Assembly (NCBI RefSeq): GCF_002934625.1
Contig: NZ_PTJD01000016.1
Coordinates: 37,332 to 101,331, forward strand
DNA length: 64,000 nt
Direction: 5' to 3'
Source of the DNA: Kineococcus xinjiangensis
GTDB lineage: Bacteria > Actinomycetota > Actinomycetes > Actinomycetales > Kineococcaceae
The notes beneath the pieces were generated by a model. That model had not been told where the DNA came from. It saw only the letters and a program-made list of their open reading frames with translations, and did not search any database. Made by a program: the position numbers and the translations under genes. How positions within the stretch are numbered: position 1 is the stretch's first letter; the number at the start of each line of letters is the position of its first letter. Positions 36,477 through 44,066 of the stretch are shown here, piece after piece.

Positions 36477-37034
36477 TCATCGACACGGGAAGCCACCACT
36501 GCGCTGCAGCAGCACCGCGGCGAGGGCGAAGCCGAGGATGGACATGCCGCCAGAGGTGATGTTCATCAACGACCGGTCCAGGGCGTAGGCGGGAGCCGGC
36601 ACCACCTCGGCCAGCAGTCCCAGCCTCGCTCCGGTGCTGAGGGACTGGAAGAAGCCGGTCACCAGCAGCAGGACGAAGCGCACCGGCAGCGGCAGTTCCG
36701 GCACCGCCTGGGAAGCTTCGGTGAGCAGCGTCAGCGCCTGCAGGGTGACCAGGATCCGCCGCGGCTGGCGGGAGTCGGCCACCGACAGCAGGGTCAGGGC
36801 GCCGAGAACGGTGGTGAAGGTGGCCCCGTACATGCTCAGCGCCGTGAGGAACGGCGACCGGGTCTGCTGCTGCACCAGCGTGCCGAGTGCGAATCCGGAC
36901 AGGGTGCTCGCGGCGACGGTGAGGACGAAGCTGACGTACAGGCCGCGGAACTCTGCAACGGCCAGCAGGCTGCGGTAGCCGGAGGGTGGCGCCGCCGTTC
37001 GGGCGCGCGGGGGCACGGATGGCGTCGAGGGCAT
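36477..37034 (-). pseudogene. Truncated MFS transporter, N-terminal half
   Basis: A 185-residue frame equal to the first half of an MFS drug-efflux type transporter, with about five or six spans. It starts MPSTPSVPPRARTAAPPSG, has FRGLYVSFVLTVAASTL in the first span, and an MFS-like DSRQPRRI loop after span 2-3. It ends abruptly after LLQRSGGFPCR, where a full transporter would have another 200 residues. No second half is found in either neighbouring frame. GGAGG lies 7 bases before ATG 37034. Most likely a deletion remnant; a half-size transporter is less likely. Confidence 0.6.
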
Positions 37035-37285
37035 GAAAAGGCCTCCGCGCACCACGAGGACGCGGGCCAGAGGCGCTGGTGGAGTTCAGGTTAGCAGCCA
37101 GACGCGGAGGTCCGCCCGCTGATCCTGCGCGGCGAGGCCGCGACCCGCTGGACCCGGCGCGGCTGCGCCGAGCACTGAGGTCGGTGACGCGGGGTGGGAA
37201 GAACGGCCTCTCGACAAACGGTCGTGCAGCCGGGAACTGCTGCGGCGGTTGACGCCCGTTCCGCCGGGACCGGATCCTTGGGCGC

Positions 37286-37918
37286 ATGGTCGAGGTACTG
37301 CTGTTCCACCACGTGCAGGGGTTGACCGCCGGAGTGCGTGCGTTCGCCGACGACGTCCGCGCCGCCGGGCACGTGGTCCACGCTCCCGACCTGTTCGAGG
37401 GCCGCACCTTCGGCACCATCGACGAGGGCATGGCGCACGCCCGGGAACTGGGGGACGCCGTGCACGAGCGGGCGGGCTCGGTCGCGGCAGGGCTGCCCGA
37501 GAGCCTGGTGTACGCCGGGTTCTCGATGGGTGGCGGGATCGCCCAGAGGCTGGCCCAGACGCGTCCCGGCGCTCGCGGAGCGCTGCTCTACGAAACCTGC
37601 TACCCGATCACCGGCGAGTGGGCGTTCGGCCCGTGGCCCGAGGGGGTTCCGGCGCAGGTCCACGGCATGGGCGCGGATCCGTTCTTCGCCGAGGAGGAGG
37701 GCGACGTCGACGCGGCCCGGCAACTGGTGGCGGCGCACCCCGACCTGGCCGAGCTCCACCTCTACCGCGGTGACCGGCACCTGTTCGCCGATCGCTCCCT
37801 GCCCTCCCACGACCCGGAGGCGGCTGCGCTGCTGCTGGAGCGCACCCTGGCGTTCCTCGACCGCGTCTCCCGACGGCTCCCCGCGTCCGCGCACGCCGCC
37901 CCGCAGACGGGGTCATGA
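37286..37918 (+). CDS. Dienelactone hydrolase-family protein
   Basis: A 210-residue alpha/beta hydrolase of the dienelactone hydrolase family. The nucleophile is Ser80 in YAGFSMGGG, where classical enzymes often have Cys. Asp near residue 130 and His in GDRHLFAD near residue 166 complete the triad. The start MVEVLLFHHVQGLTAGVRAF is typical of the small stand-alone members in actinomycetes. The substrate is unknown. It is convergent with the membrane protein at 37972. Confidence 0.85.
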   Translation: MVEVLLFHHVQGLTAGVRAFADDVRAAGHVVHAPDLFEGRTFGTIDEGMAHARELGDAVHERAGSVAAGLPESLVYAGFSMGGGIAQRLAQTRPGARGALLYETCYPITGEWAFGPWPEGVPAQVHGMGADPFFAEEEGDVDAARQLVAAHPDLAELHLYRGDRHLFADRSLPSHDPEAAALLLERTLAFLDRVSRRLPASAHAAPQTGS

Positions 37919-37971
37919 CCGCTCGCGAACCGCTGACCGTGCCGCACCGCTGAGCGCAGCGAGGTTCGGCC

Positions 37972-38400
37972 TCAGGCGGGCCGGCAGGCTCCCAGGTCGT
38001 CCGGGGAAGTCGCCTCCGGGCACCACACGTGCTCCCACCCACCGGACCCGAAGGTGTCCTGGCTGCTGCTGATGAAGACCTCGAGGCCCGGGCGGCCGGG
38101 CAGCCTGCGGTAGTAGCTGGTAATGGGATCGCCCTCGGCGGTCGGGGTGACGACCTCCACCTCCGCGCCGCGTCGGTGGGCGTCGGCGTCCAGCAGGCAA
38201 TCCCATGACGACTCCGAGGTCGTGGCGCCCTGCGGCACGGTGACGGCGGGGCACTGCGGGAGGTCCTGGCGGCTGCGGAAGTCCTCGGGAGCCATCGCCT
38301 GGACGAATGGCGGGACCAGCAGCAGGAGCCCCGCACCGATGAGGACGAACGTGACCAGCAGCCAGCCGACCGGTGAGGGACGCGGGGACGGCTTCGTCAC
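37972..38400 (-). CDS. Single-pass membrane protein of unknown function
   Basis: A 142-residue protein with one membrane segment near residues 11-32 (VGWLLVTFVLIGAGLLLLV) and an outside domain with three cysteines (QCPAV, WDCLL, WCPEA), probably disulfide-linked. No family is recognised. GTG at 38400 has GAGGAG upstream. It is the last gene on its strand before the convergent hydrolase. Confidence 0.6.
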   Translation of the reverse strand: MTKPSPRPSPVGWLLVTFVLIGAGLLLLVPPFVQAMAPEDFRSRQDLPQCPAVTVPQGATTSESSWDCLLDADAHRRGAEVEVVTPTAEGDPITSYYRRLPGRPGLEVFISSSQDTFGSGGWEHVWCPEATSPDDLGACRPA

Positions 38401-38589
38401 GTCGGGCTCCTCGTCGTCATCTCGCTGCGGCGGCCCTGCGGCCGCGTCGGTTCCGGAGGTTCGATGACCCCAGACGTCGACAGCATGACGGCTGCCGGAC
38501 GGGCGCCGCTCGCGAACGTCCGACGTCGACGCCGGCCGGGCACGACGACGCGCGGCCCCGCGACGTCCGTCGCCGCTAGGGTCGGGGGC

Positions 38590-39132
38590 ATGGGCAAGGT
38601 CTTCGACTCCATCGACGAGCAGTTGCGGCGCTGGATCGATGCCCAGCCGATGTGGTTCGTCGCCACCGCGCCCCTGGACGCCGACGGCCGCGTCAACGTC
38701 TCCCCCCGAGGCGGTGACTCCCTCTCCGTCCTGGGCGCGCACCGCGTGGGCTGGGTCGACTTCACCGGCAGCGGGATCGAGACCATCGCCCACCTGCGCG
38801 AGAACGGGCGCGCCTGCGTCATGTTCGCCTCCTTCGACCTGCGCCCGCGCATCGTGCGCCTCCACGGGCGGGGGCAGGTGCACTGGCCCGGGACCGCGGT
38901 CTTCGAGGAGGTGACGGCCCTGCACCCGCCCCACCCCAGCACCCGGGCGGTCATCACGGTGGACGTCGAGCGCATCAGCGACTCCTGCGGTTGGGGCGTG
39001 CCAGTCATGGACGTCGTCACCGACGAGCGCGAGCTGCTGCGCCAGTTCGCCGAGAAGAAGGGGCCGGACGGGATGGACGTCTACCGGGCGCAGAAGAACA
39101 CCAGCAGCATCGACGGCCTGCCCGGCCTCTGA
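38590..39132 (+). CDS. Pyridoxamine 5'-phosphate oxidase-family protein
   Basis: A 180-residue split-barrel flavin or F420-binding protein. Landmarks are WFVATAPLDADGRVNVSPRG near residue 22, GWVDFTGSGIETIAHLRENG near 57 and CVMFASFDLRPRIVRLHG near 77. These match the stand-alone PNPOx-like proteins that reduce small molecules rather than make PLP. The C-terminus (DRGPDGM-like KKGPDGMDVYRAQKN) is typical. The exact substrate is unknown. Confidence 0.88.
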   Translation: MGKVFDSIDEQLRRWIDAQPMWFVATAPLDADGRVNVSPRGGDSLSVLGAHRVGWVDFTGSGIETIAHLRENGRACVMFASFDLRPRIVRLHGRGQVHWPGTAVFEEVTALHPPHPSTRAVITVDVERISDSCGWGVPVMDVVTDERELLRQFAEKKGPDGMDVYRAQKNTSSIDGLPGL

Positions 39133-39194
39133 CGCAGCGGCCACCCGACGTCACCAGGCGGTGGGGGGAGCGTTCGGCAGGGCGTGCCGCGAGG

Positions 39195-39217
39195 TGAACC
39201 CCCGGCTCAGGGGTTCA
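39195..39217. terminator. Hairpin at the convergent gene end
   Basis: Arms TGAACCCC and GGGGTTCA enclose a short loop that includes the stop codon of the gene on the minus strand ending at 39207. It lies between the two convergent genes and is a likely weak terminator for both. Confidence 0.4.
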
Positions 39218-39845
39218 GGCGGCGGGCCAGCAGCACGGCGCCGTCTCCGTGCAGGCGCTCCAGCACCGCGGCACGCCCGCAGGCCGCCATCAGCAGGTCG
39301 ATCCCGCGCCCGGCCACCACCTCGCCCTGCCCCCAGCTGCGGTCGAGGTCCTCGGCGACCAGGCGGAGCCCGGCCAACCGCCCGCGCGGCGCGAAGCCCA
39401 CCGGGCGCCCCGCGACGACGAACTCCAACCCGGCACGGACGCCCTCGGCGGACGGTTCGTGCGCCAGTCCCAGGGGGAGCCGGATGTCGCCGGCGTGGAC
39501 GAGGACGTCGGTCAGCGGACCGCGCGCACCGATCACCGGTGGTGCGGCACGGGTGTCGGCGCGCCCGCGCAGCAGGCCGACCAGGTCAGCCGTCGGGCGC
39601 TGGGCCGTGCGTCGCGCCAGGAGGTCGTTGGCCCGGTGGACGCGCCCGCCGCTGCGCACCAGGGCGGCGAGCAGGGGCCAGGGCGAGGAGTCGAGCGCGG
39701 CGACAAGGTGCGCGCTCACCGTGCGGACGTCCCAGGCGGCGCACAGCGTCGGGCTGCACCACTGCTCACCGCCCAGGCCGTCCAGGTCGTCGGCCAGCGC
39801 ACGGCGCTCAGCCGCCGCGGCCCTCCACACGAGTGCGTCGTCCAC
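39207..39845 (-). CDS. Maleylpyruvate isomerase-like (MDMPI/TIGR03083) protein
   Basis: A 212-residue protein of the mycothiol-dependent maleylpyruvate isomerase/DinB-like family. The four-helix N-terminal part has WRAAAAERRALADDLDGL, then CAAWDVRTVSAHLVAAL with a metal-binding-type His near residue 47, and VLVHAGDIRLPLG near 115 carries a second His. These enzymes use mycothiol, the main actinobacterial thiol. Substrate unknown. GTG at 39845 is the start. Confidence 0.85.
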   Translation of the reverse strand: MDDALVWRAAAAERRALADDLDGLGGEQWCSPTLCAAWDVRTVSAHLVAALDSSPWPLLAALVRSGGRVHRANDLLARRTAQRPTADLVGLLRGRADTRAAPPVIGARGPLTDVLVHAGDIRLPLGLAHEPSAEGVRAGLEFVVAGRPVGFAPRGRLAGLRLVAEDLDRSWGQGEVVAGRGIDLLMAACGRAAVLERLHGDGAVLLARRLNP

Positions 39846-39919
39846 GGCGTGAGCGTACGAGCCGGCCGTCGCCGAGGTGCACGGCTCGCCGCACGCGAGA
39901 CCCGCCCGATGATGATCGG

Positions 39920-40438
39920 ATGACTCCTGCGCTCACTGTTCGCCCGGCCTCGGCCGGCGACGCTCCCCGGATGGCCCGCGTGCACGTCGACTCGTGGCGC
40001 GAGACCTACCGCGGCCTCATGCCGGACCCGGTGCTGGACGATCCGGGGCTCCTGCGAGCCCGCGAGCGCTTCTGGGCCGGCGCCCTCACCGACCAGCGGT
40101 ACAGCAGCAACCGGGTCGCCGTGGCCGAGCTCGACGGTGCCATCATCGGCATCGCCATGTCCGGCCCGGCGAGCGACGCGGACGCCACCTGGAGCTGGCA
40201 GCTGCACGTGCTCTACGTCGACGCGGCCCGCCACGGCTCGGGCGCGGGAGCGGCCCTGCTGGATGCCGTCTTGGACCCGCACGATGCGGCTGCCCTGTGG
40301 GTCGTAGGCCCGCTCCCCCGCGCCCAGGCCTTCTACCGGAAGCACGACTTCGTGCCGGACGGGCACAGCCGGACGGAGGCAGGGAACGGTGCGCAGACGA
40401 TCCGGATGGTTCGCCGCCCGGCCGGCTCGCAGGCGTGA
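39920..40438 (+). CDS. GNAT-family N-acetyltransferase (chromosomal copy)
   Basis: A 172-residue acetyltransferase. The N-terminal block RVHVDSWRETYRGLMPD and the acetyl-CoA loop near LYVDAARHGSGAGAALLDAVL (about 105-125) are typical of GNAT enzymes, and AQAFYRKHDFVPDG near 145 ends the fold. The acceptor is unknown. ATG at 39920 follows GATCGG. It is remarkably similar to the gene at 46451 inside the cassette array, but lies outside that array and has no flanking repeat. Confidence 0.92.
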   Translation: MTPALTVRPASAGDAPRMARVHVDSWRETYRGLMPDPVLDDPGLLRARERFWAGALTDQRYSSNRVAVAELDGAIIGIAMSGPASDADATWSWQLHVLYVDAARHGSGAGAALLDAVLDPHDAAALWVVGPLPRAQAFYRKHDFVPDGHSRTEAGNGAQTIRMVRRPAGSQA

Positions 40439-40669
40439 GCGCTCCCTCGGCCTCCGGGCGCGGGGTGTTGCGTCCGGCGCCGAAGACGCAGCGAGCGGGC
40501 CCCGTGCTTGAGGCCGAGGCCTGCGCTGATCCCACTGCGGTGTCCCCACCGATGAGCCTGCTCGCCCCTGCGGAGCTGCCGGCGGCAGGGCAGGGGCTCA
40601 CGCTCGGACGGACCTCGCAGCCAAGGCCTCGCCCCTATCCTGGGGACATGCGCGACCATCGAAAGGACC

Positions 40670-41083
40670 ATGGGGCGTAAGCGCCCCAGCGCCGTGCGCG
40701 TCTCGACCGCGCCGGCCATCGACCGCCACCTCCTGGTGCCCATGCGGAGGCGGCTTCCAGAGATGCCACCACGCGTGGCTGCCGAACTTCACCGCCGCCA
40801 CCGTGCTCGTTCCTTCGCGAACGCCTACTGGGGCTGGCGTGCCTTCGCCCACCGGCCGGATGATCGCACCTGGGACGTCGACCCCTGGGTCTGCAACTGC
40901 ACAGGCGGGCTGTACTACCGCGACATGCTCAGCACGACTCTGGACGACATGCCCGCATGGGCACGCGGCAGCCTTGTACAGCTCGTGGCACCTCTAGACC
41001 GGGCGTTCCGTGATCGGACTCGCCCCGACCCCTTCGCGCGGCCGCTCCCCGCCTCGGGGTGGTGGCGTCGCAGGGTGCGGTGA
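40670..41083 (+). CDS. Hypothetical protein
   Basis: A 137-residue basic protein. The central part has an aromatic-rich stretch (SFANAYWGWRAFAHRPDD, about 47-64) and DPWVCNCTGGLYYRDML (about 71-87) with a CNC pair. The C-terminus is Arg-rich. I recognise no family. It is the last gene before the tRNA fragment that marks the island edge. Confidence 0.55.
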   Translation: MGRKRPSAVRVSTAPAIDRHLLVPMRRRLPEMPPRVAAELHRRHRARSFANAYWGWRAFAHRPDDRTWDVDPWVCNCTGGLYYRDMLSTTLDDMPAWARGSLVQLVAPLDRAFRDRTRPDPFARPLPASGWWRRRVR

Positions 41084-41153
41084 AGACCCCGCCGTCGGCT
41101 CTCGCCGAGCTCGGTTCCGAGCTCAGGAACTGAGATCCGCGCTCACCAGACGC

Positions 41154-41188
41154 CAGAGGCCCGCCTCCCAGTGGGAGGCGGGCCTCTG
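41154..41188. terminator. Perfect 17-bp hairpin next to the tRNA fragment
   Basis: A perfect 17-base stem (arm begins CAGAGGCCCGCCTCCCA) around a single-base loop. It lies about 18 bases beyond the 3' end of the tRNA-Pro fragment, exactly where the original tRNA gene on the minus strand would need a terminator. Confidence 0.8.
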
Positions 41189-41205
41189 ACCTGCTGCCGT
41201 ACCTG

Positions 41206-41247
41206 TCGGGCTGACAGGATTTGAACCTGCGACCCCTTGACCCCCAG
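41206..41247 (-). tRNA. Partial tRNA-Pro(GGG), 3' part only (attachment-site scar)
   Basis: On the minus strand these 42 bases run from the anticodon loop (CTGGGGG, anticodon GGG) through the 3' anticodon stem TCAAG, the variable loop, the T arm (GCAGG TTCAAAT CCTGT) and the acceptor strand to the discriminator base. The 5' half is absent: the sequence to the right does not pair or resemble tRNA-Pro. Integrating elements recombine within such 3' ends, leaving an intact gene at one end and a fragment at the other. The intact gene should therefore lie beyond the right edge of the window. Not a functional tRNA. Confidence 0.88.
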
Positions 41248-41391
41248 CCGCCAGCGGGGCAGCTCAGCCGTCGCGTCCCGTCTCATGCCTCTCGACAGGG
41301 CGGACCGGCGACCCGTCGCCAAGCTGTGGGTGCTGCACCCTGTCTCAGGTGTGACGGCGCGTCTCTGGCTACGCGCCTGGCTACACGAGTC

Positions 41392-41442
41392 CCGCTGCTG
41401 AGCAGCGGCACGGCAGGGCTGGAACACCCGGCGTGTTCCAGC
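41392..41442. repeat. Two adjacent inverted repeats at the island edge
   Basis: CCGCTGCT-G-AGCAGCGG (41392-41408) is a perfect 8-base inverted repeat about one base. GCTGGAACAC-ccggc-GTGTTCCAGC (41418-41442) is a perfect 10-base inverted repeat. Placed 145-235 bases inside the attachment scar, they could be binding sites for a recombinase or accessory factor, or a terminator. Confidence 0.75.
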
Positions 41443-41501
41443 AGCATCTCCGTGCCACCCAGGTGAATGAGCAGCTGGCGCCGCCCACTTCGGCCGACAC
41501 C

Positions 41502-41528
41502 TGGGTCAGGTGGGTCAAGTGGGTCAGC
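41502..41528. repeat. Three 9-bp iterons
   Basis: TGGGTCAGG, TGGGTCAAG and TGGGTCAGC follow one another without gaps. Short iterons of this kind serve as arm-type recombinase sites or replication initiator sites in mobile elements. No initiator gene is present nearby. Confidence 0.65.
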
Positions 41529-41588
41529 CAGGTCCTGAGACGGTCCGGCCAGGGACAATCTGGATCTTCATTAATGTCTAAATGATCT

Positions 41589-41612
41589 TACTCTCATGTC
41601 GATGTGCGAGTG
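41589..41612 (+). repeat. Array repeat, left-hand half copy
   Basis: ACTCTCATGTCGATGTGCGAGTGG matches the right half of the array repeat, best of all the copy at 54210 (ACTCACATGCCGATGTGCGG). The left half and the GATCATG core are missing. It marks the left end of the array. Confidence 0.5.
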
Positions 41613-41798
41613 GTCAGTTGCGCAGGTCGAGTCATTCTTTCGATCGCGGGGCTCATGATGGTCTGCAGCCACGCGGAAGGCGAGACGCCCGCGCTATTTG
41701 GGGTGGCAATCGCGCGAGGCTTCGTCAGTGCGCCGCTTCGAGCACTACGCAAGGGCTGTGGCGAGGCTCGAACGTGAAGGCGGGCTGTGATCAGCGAC

Positions 41799-42446
41799 TC
41801 ACTCGATGACCCGCAATCGGATCGGCGCACCCTCGGGGAGGGCCGAAATTTGGACTGCCATTTCTCCGCGGAAGTTCATGCCTTTCGTCGCATCGATGGC
41901 GTGCAGGTTGTCCAGTTCATGTCGTCCGCCGACCACGAACGGCAGCTTCGGAAGCAGTCGCTGCCCTGGGATGAGCCTGCCGTGCCGCTCCTGCCATGCG
42001 TGGGCCAGTGAGTGTCCGGTCATGTAGTTCCAGTCCGCTAGTAGCGCTTCAGCCCAGTGCTCAAGGCTAGCCGCGATCACTTCCACATCGCCTGTCTCAG
42101 GATCGAGCGTCGCTACCGACTCGCCGTCCTCAGGGATCAGGAACTGGCCACCGAACACATCCTCACCGAAGAAGAGACAGTCAGTGATCAAGTCGCCATA
42201 GGCAGCGCGCCAGCAGTCTCGGGCATTCCAGCGGATAAGATCTGGCGGGTCGATCGACGGTTCGGGAGACAAGCCGTAGACATGTAGCGCGGACTCGAAA
42301 GCGTAAAAGCCATTTCGCCGTGACAGCAGTTCGACGAGTTCGTTGCCCACTCGCCCCCACCTATCGATCCAGGTGTGTCGCGACCACCCCTCGACGGCGT
42401 ATTCGGCGTTGCCGGCGATCTGCAGCAATGCGTCGAGGCTCGTCAC
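41799..42446 (-). CDS. Hypothetical protein, immunity-protein-like
   Basis: A 215-residue soluble acidic protein and the first gene of the array. It has NGFYAFESALHVYG near residue 45, then LFFGEDVFGGQFLIPEDGESV near 90 and LDAVKG-like LHAIDATKGMNFRGEMA near 190. Proteins with this layout are often annotated near SMI1/KNR4 or Tdi1-type immunity families, and I cannot decide which. GTG at 42446 has GGTAGGGA upstream; a TTG at 42491 would add 15 residues. It is less GC-rich than the chromosome to the left. Confidence 0.6.
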   Translation of the reverse strand: MTSLDALLQIAGNAEYAVEGWSRHTWIDRWGRVGNELVELLSRRNGFYAFESALHVYGLSPEPSIDPPDLIRWNARDCWRAAYGDLITDCLFFGEDVFGGQFLIPEDGESVATLDPETGDVEVIAASLEHWAEALLADWNYMTGHSLAHAWQERHGRLIPGQRLLPKLPFVVGGRHELDNLHAIDATKGMNFRGEMAVQISALPEGAPIRLRVIE

Positions 42447-42519
42447 GTCAGCATCCCTACCCCATTCGACAGCAGTACAAAGGCGATGCAAGGCACCGTT
42501 CAGCCTAGATCAGCGATCT

Positions 42520-42592
42520 CACTCTCACGCCGCGCTGAGTGCGCGATCATGACAGCCGGCGAACGTCCTCAACTGTCGAAGAGCGGATGTTC
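42520..42592 (+). repeat. Array repeat 1
   Basis: Contains CACGCCGCGCTGAG, the core GCGCGATCATG (42541-42551), GCCGGCGAACG and the right end CTGTCGAAGAGCGGATGTTC. It lies between the first and second array genes. Confidence 0.85.
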
Positions 42593-42622
42593 TGGCTTGG
42601 GAGTGACTGCCAGGATCCAGGC

Positions 42623-43465
42623 GTGCCGCCCGAGCCGTACCGCCCGCTCCCGCTCGACCTCGATGACGTTCGCTACGCCCACGGGCCGGACTCGTCCCGC
42701 CGGCCTGACGTGCCCGTCGGCGAGACCATCGAGCTGCAGTGGGACCGCAGCACCGTCTACCCAGGGACGTCGCGGAAGGTCTGGATCCACGTCCCGGCCG
42801 GGCACGATCCCTCCCGGCCGGCCGCCCTGATGGTGTTCAACGACGGCTGGTGGTACCTCGACCCCGCCGCTGAGTGCCGCGGGGCGATCGTCTTGGACAA
42901 CCTCGTCCACCGCGGCGTCATCCCCGCCACGATCGGAGTCTTCGTCGACCCCGGCGTCGTCGTCGGGGCGGAGCAGCCGAAGAACCGCAACGTGGAGTAC
43001 GACGCCTTCGACGACCGCTATGCGACCTTCCTGCTCACCGAGATCATCCCGCTGGTCACTTCGCGGTACGCCGTCACCTACGACCCCGAGCAGTGGGGCA
43101 TCTGCGGAGGCAGCAGCGGCGGCAACGCCGCCTTCACCGTCGCCTGGATGCGCCCGGACCGCTTCCGCCGCGCCGTGTGCTTCCTGTCCAGCTTCGCCCA
43201 GATGCCCGGCGGCAACCCCTACCCCGACCGCATCGCGCGCACCACGCCGAAGCCGCTGCGGATCTTCCTGCAGGCCGGGCACCGCGACCTGGGCTGGAAC
43301 GAGCCGACAGGCAACTGGCTCGCGGAGAACCTGCGCGTGGCCGCCGCTCTGGCCGAGACCGGTTACGACTTCCGACTCGTCCTCGGCGACGGCGGCCACA
43401 GCCCCAACCACGGCGGCGTCCTGCTTCCCGACGCGCTGCACTGGACCCTGGCTCCACCCGGCTGA
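42623..43465 (+). CDS. Esterase family protein (enterochelin esterase-like fold)
   Basis: A 280-residue alpha/beta hydrolase of the Fes/esterase-D type. The nucleophile Ser is in CGGSSGGNAAF (near residue 160), the N-terminal strand region includes IELQWDRSTVYPGTSRKVW, and GDGGHSPNHGG near 260 carries the catalytic His. No signal peptide is seen, so it is probably cytoplasmic. GTG at 42623 has CAGGA upstream; an upstream ATG at 42587 lies inside the repeat. The substrate is unknown; siderophore esters are one possibility. Confidence 0.85.
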   Translation: MPPEPYRPLPLDLDDVRYAHGPDSSRRPDVPVGETIELQWDRSTVYPGTSRKVWIHVPAGHDPSRPAALMVFNDGWWYLDPAAECRGAIVLDNLVHRGVIPATIGVFVDPGVVVGAEQPKNRNVEYDAFDDRYATFLLTEIIPLVTSRYAVTYDPEQWGICGGSSGGNAAFTVAWMRPDRFRRAVCFLSSFAQMPGGNPYPDRIARTTPKPLRIFLQAGHRDLGWNEPTGNWLAENLRVAAALAETGYDFRLVLGDGGHSPNHGGVLLPDALHWTLAPPG

Positions 43466-43500
43466 GCACCCCTGACGCCACCTGGGGCGCCTGACCAGTG

Positions 43501-43572
43501 CACGCTCATGCCGCTGATGGCGAGCGATCATGACGGGCCGCGGACGCACGACTTTGTCGAAGAGCGAGCGGT
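43501..43572 (+). repeat. Array repeat 2
   Basis: Left arm CACGCTCATGCCGC, core GAGCGATCATG, then GGGCCGCGGACGCACG and the right end ACTTTGTCGAAGAGCGAGCG. CGCTC on the left pairs with GAGCG on the right. Confidence 0.85.
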
Positions 43573-43643
43573 CGGACAGGGGGCAACGAGTAGCTGCAGC
43601 AGGGCCCTGCCTCGAACCGAGGTGCAGGTGAGACGCTCAGCCG

Positions 43644-43979
43644 GTGGAGGAGTCCTACCGCCCCGTCGCGCTGCGCGTCTTCGCTGAGTGGAGCGATCAG
43701 GACCCGGTATGGGACAGCGACCTCGACCACATGGGCACGGTCGACCCGACCGAGCTCGGCGCCAGTCCCGGGCTCGTCGAGCAGCTGCGGGCATGGAACA
43801 AGCGCTTCCACGCTCTGGGGTGGACCGACTACCGCTGGCCAGATGCCGAGCAGGAGCGAGCCTGGCAGCAGGAGGGCCTGCGCCTGGCCTACCAGCTGCA
43901 GAACGAGCTATCCGACATTGAGATCAGCTACGGCCACGACGGCGACGACCGGCCCCTGCGGCAACGCCGCGGACCTTGA
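43644..43979 (+). CDS. Hypothetical protein
   Basis: A 111-residue acidic protein. The start LRVFAEWSDQDPVWD is followed by two helices (LGASPGLVEQLRAWNKRFHA; EQERAWQQEGLRLAYQLQNEL) and a DIEISYGHDGDD end. The pattern resembles small immunity-type proteins, but no family is recognised. GTG at 43644 is the start. It is the only gene between repeats 2 and 3. Confidence 0.6.
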   Translation: MEESYRPVALRVFAEWSDQDPVWDSDLDHMGTVDPTELGASPGLVEQLRAWNKRFHALGWTDYRWPDAEQERAWQQEGLRLAYQLQNELSDIEISYGHDGDDRPLRQRRGP

Positions 43980-43984
43980 GACAA

Positions 43985-44040
43985 GTGCCCAACATCCGAC
44001 CACGCCGCCCTCAGTGCGCGATCATGGTGTCTTGGGGTGC
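43985..44040 (+). repeat. Array repeat 3
   Basis: Left end GTGCCCAACATCCGACCACGCC, given here in two parts (GTGCCCAACATCCG and ACCACGCC), then GCCCTCAGT and the core GCGCGATCATG. The right half is poorly conserved. Confidence 0.75.
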
Positions 44041-44066
44041 ACAAGGCGGGTAAGGGTGCGGCGGGG

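Larger units (their letters stand above)
41248..41798. other. Gene-free island edge with palindromes and iterons
   Basis: About 550 bases between the tRNA fragment and the first array gene with no convincing gene. It contains a perfect palindrome at 41392-41408, a 10-base inverted repeat at 41418-41442, three 9-base iterons at 41502-41528, a clearly AT-richer patch at about 41560-41640, and a half copy of the array repeat at 41589-41612. No integrase is encoded here. Confidence 0.7.

Noticed and set aside
37091..37894. Minus-strand open frame over the dienelactone hydrolase gene
   Set aside because: Shadow of a gene with a clear nucleophile motif and family length.
41143..41558. Small open frames over the tRNA fragment and island edge
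   Set aside because: They read through the tRNA remnant, hairpin and palindromes; nothing suggests translation.
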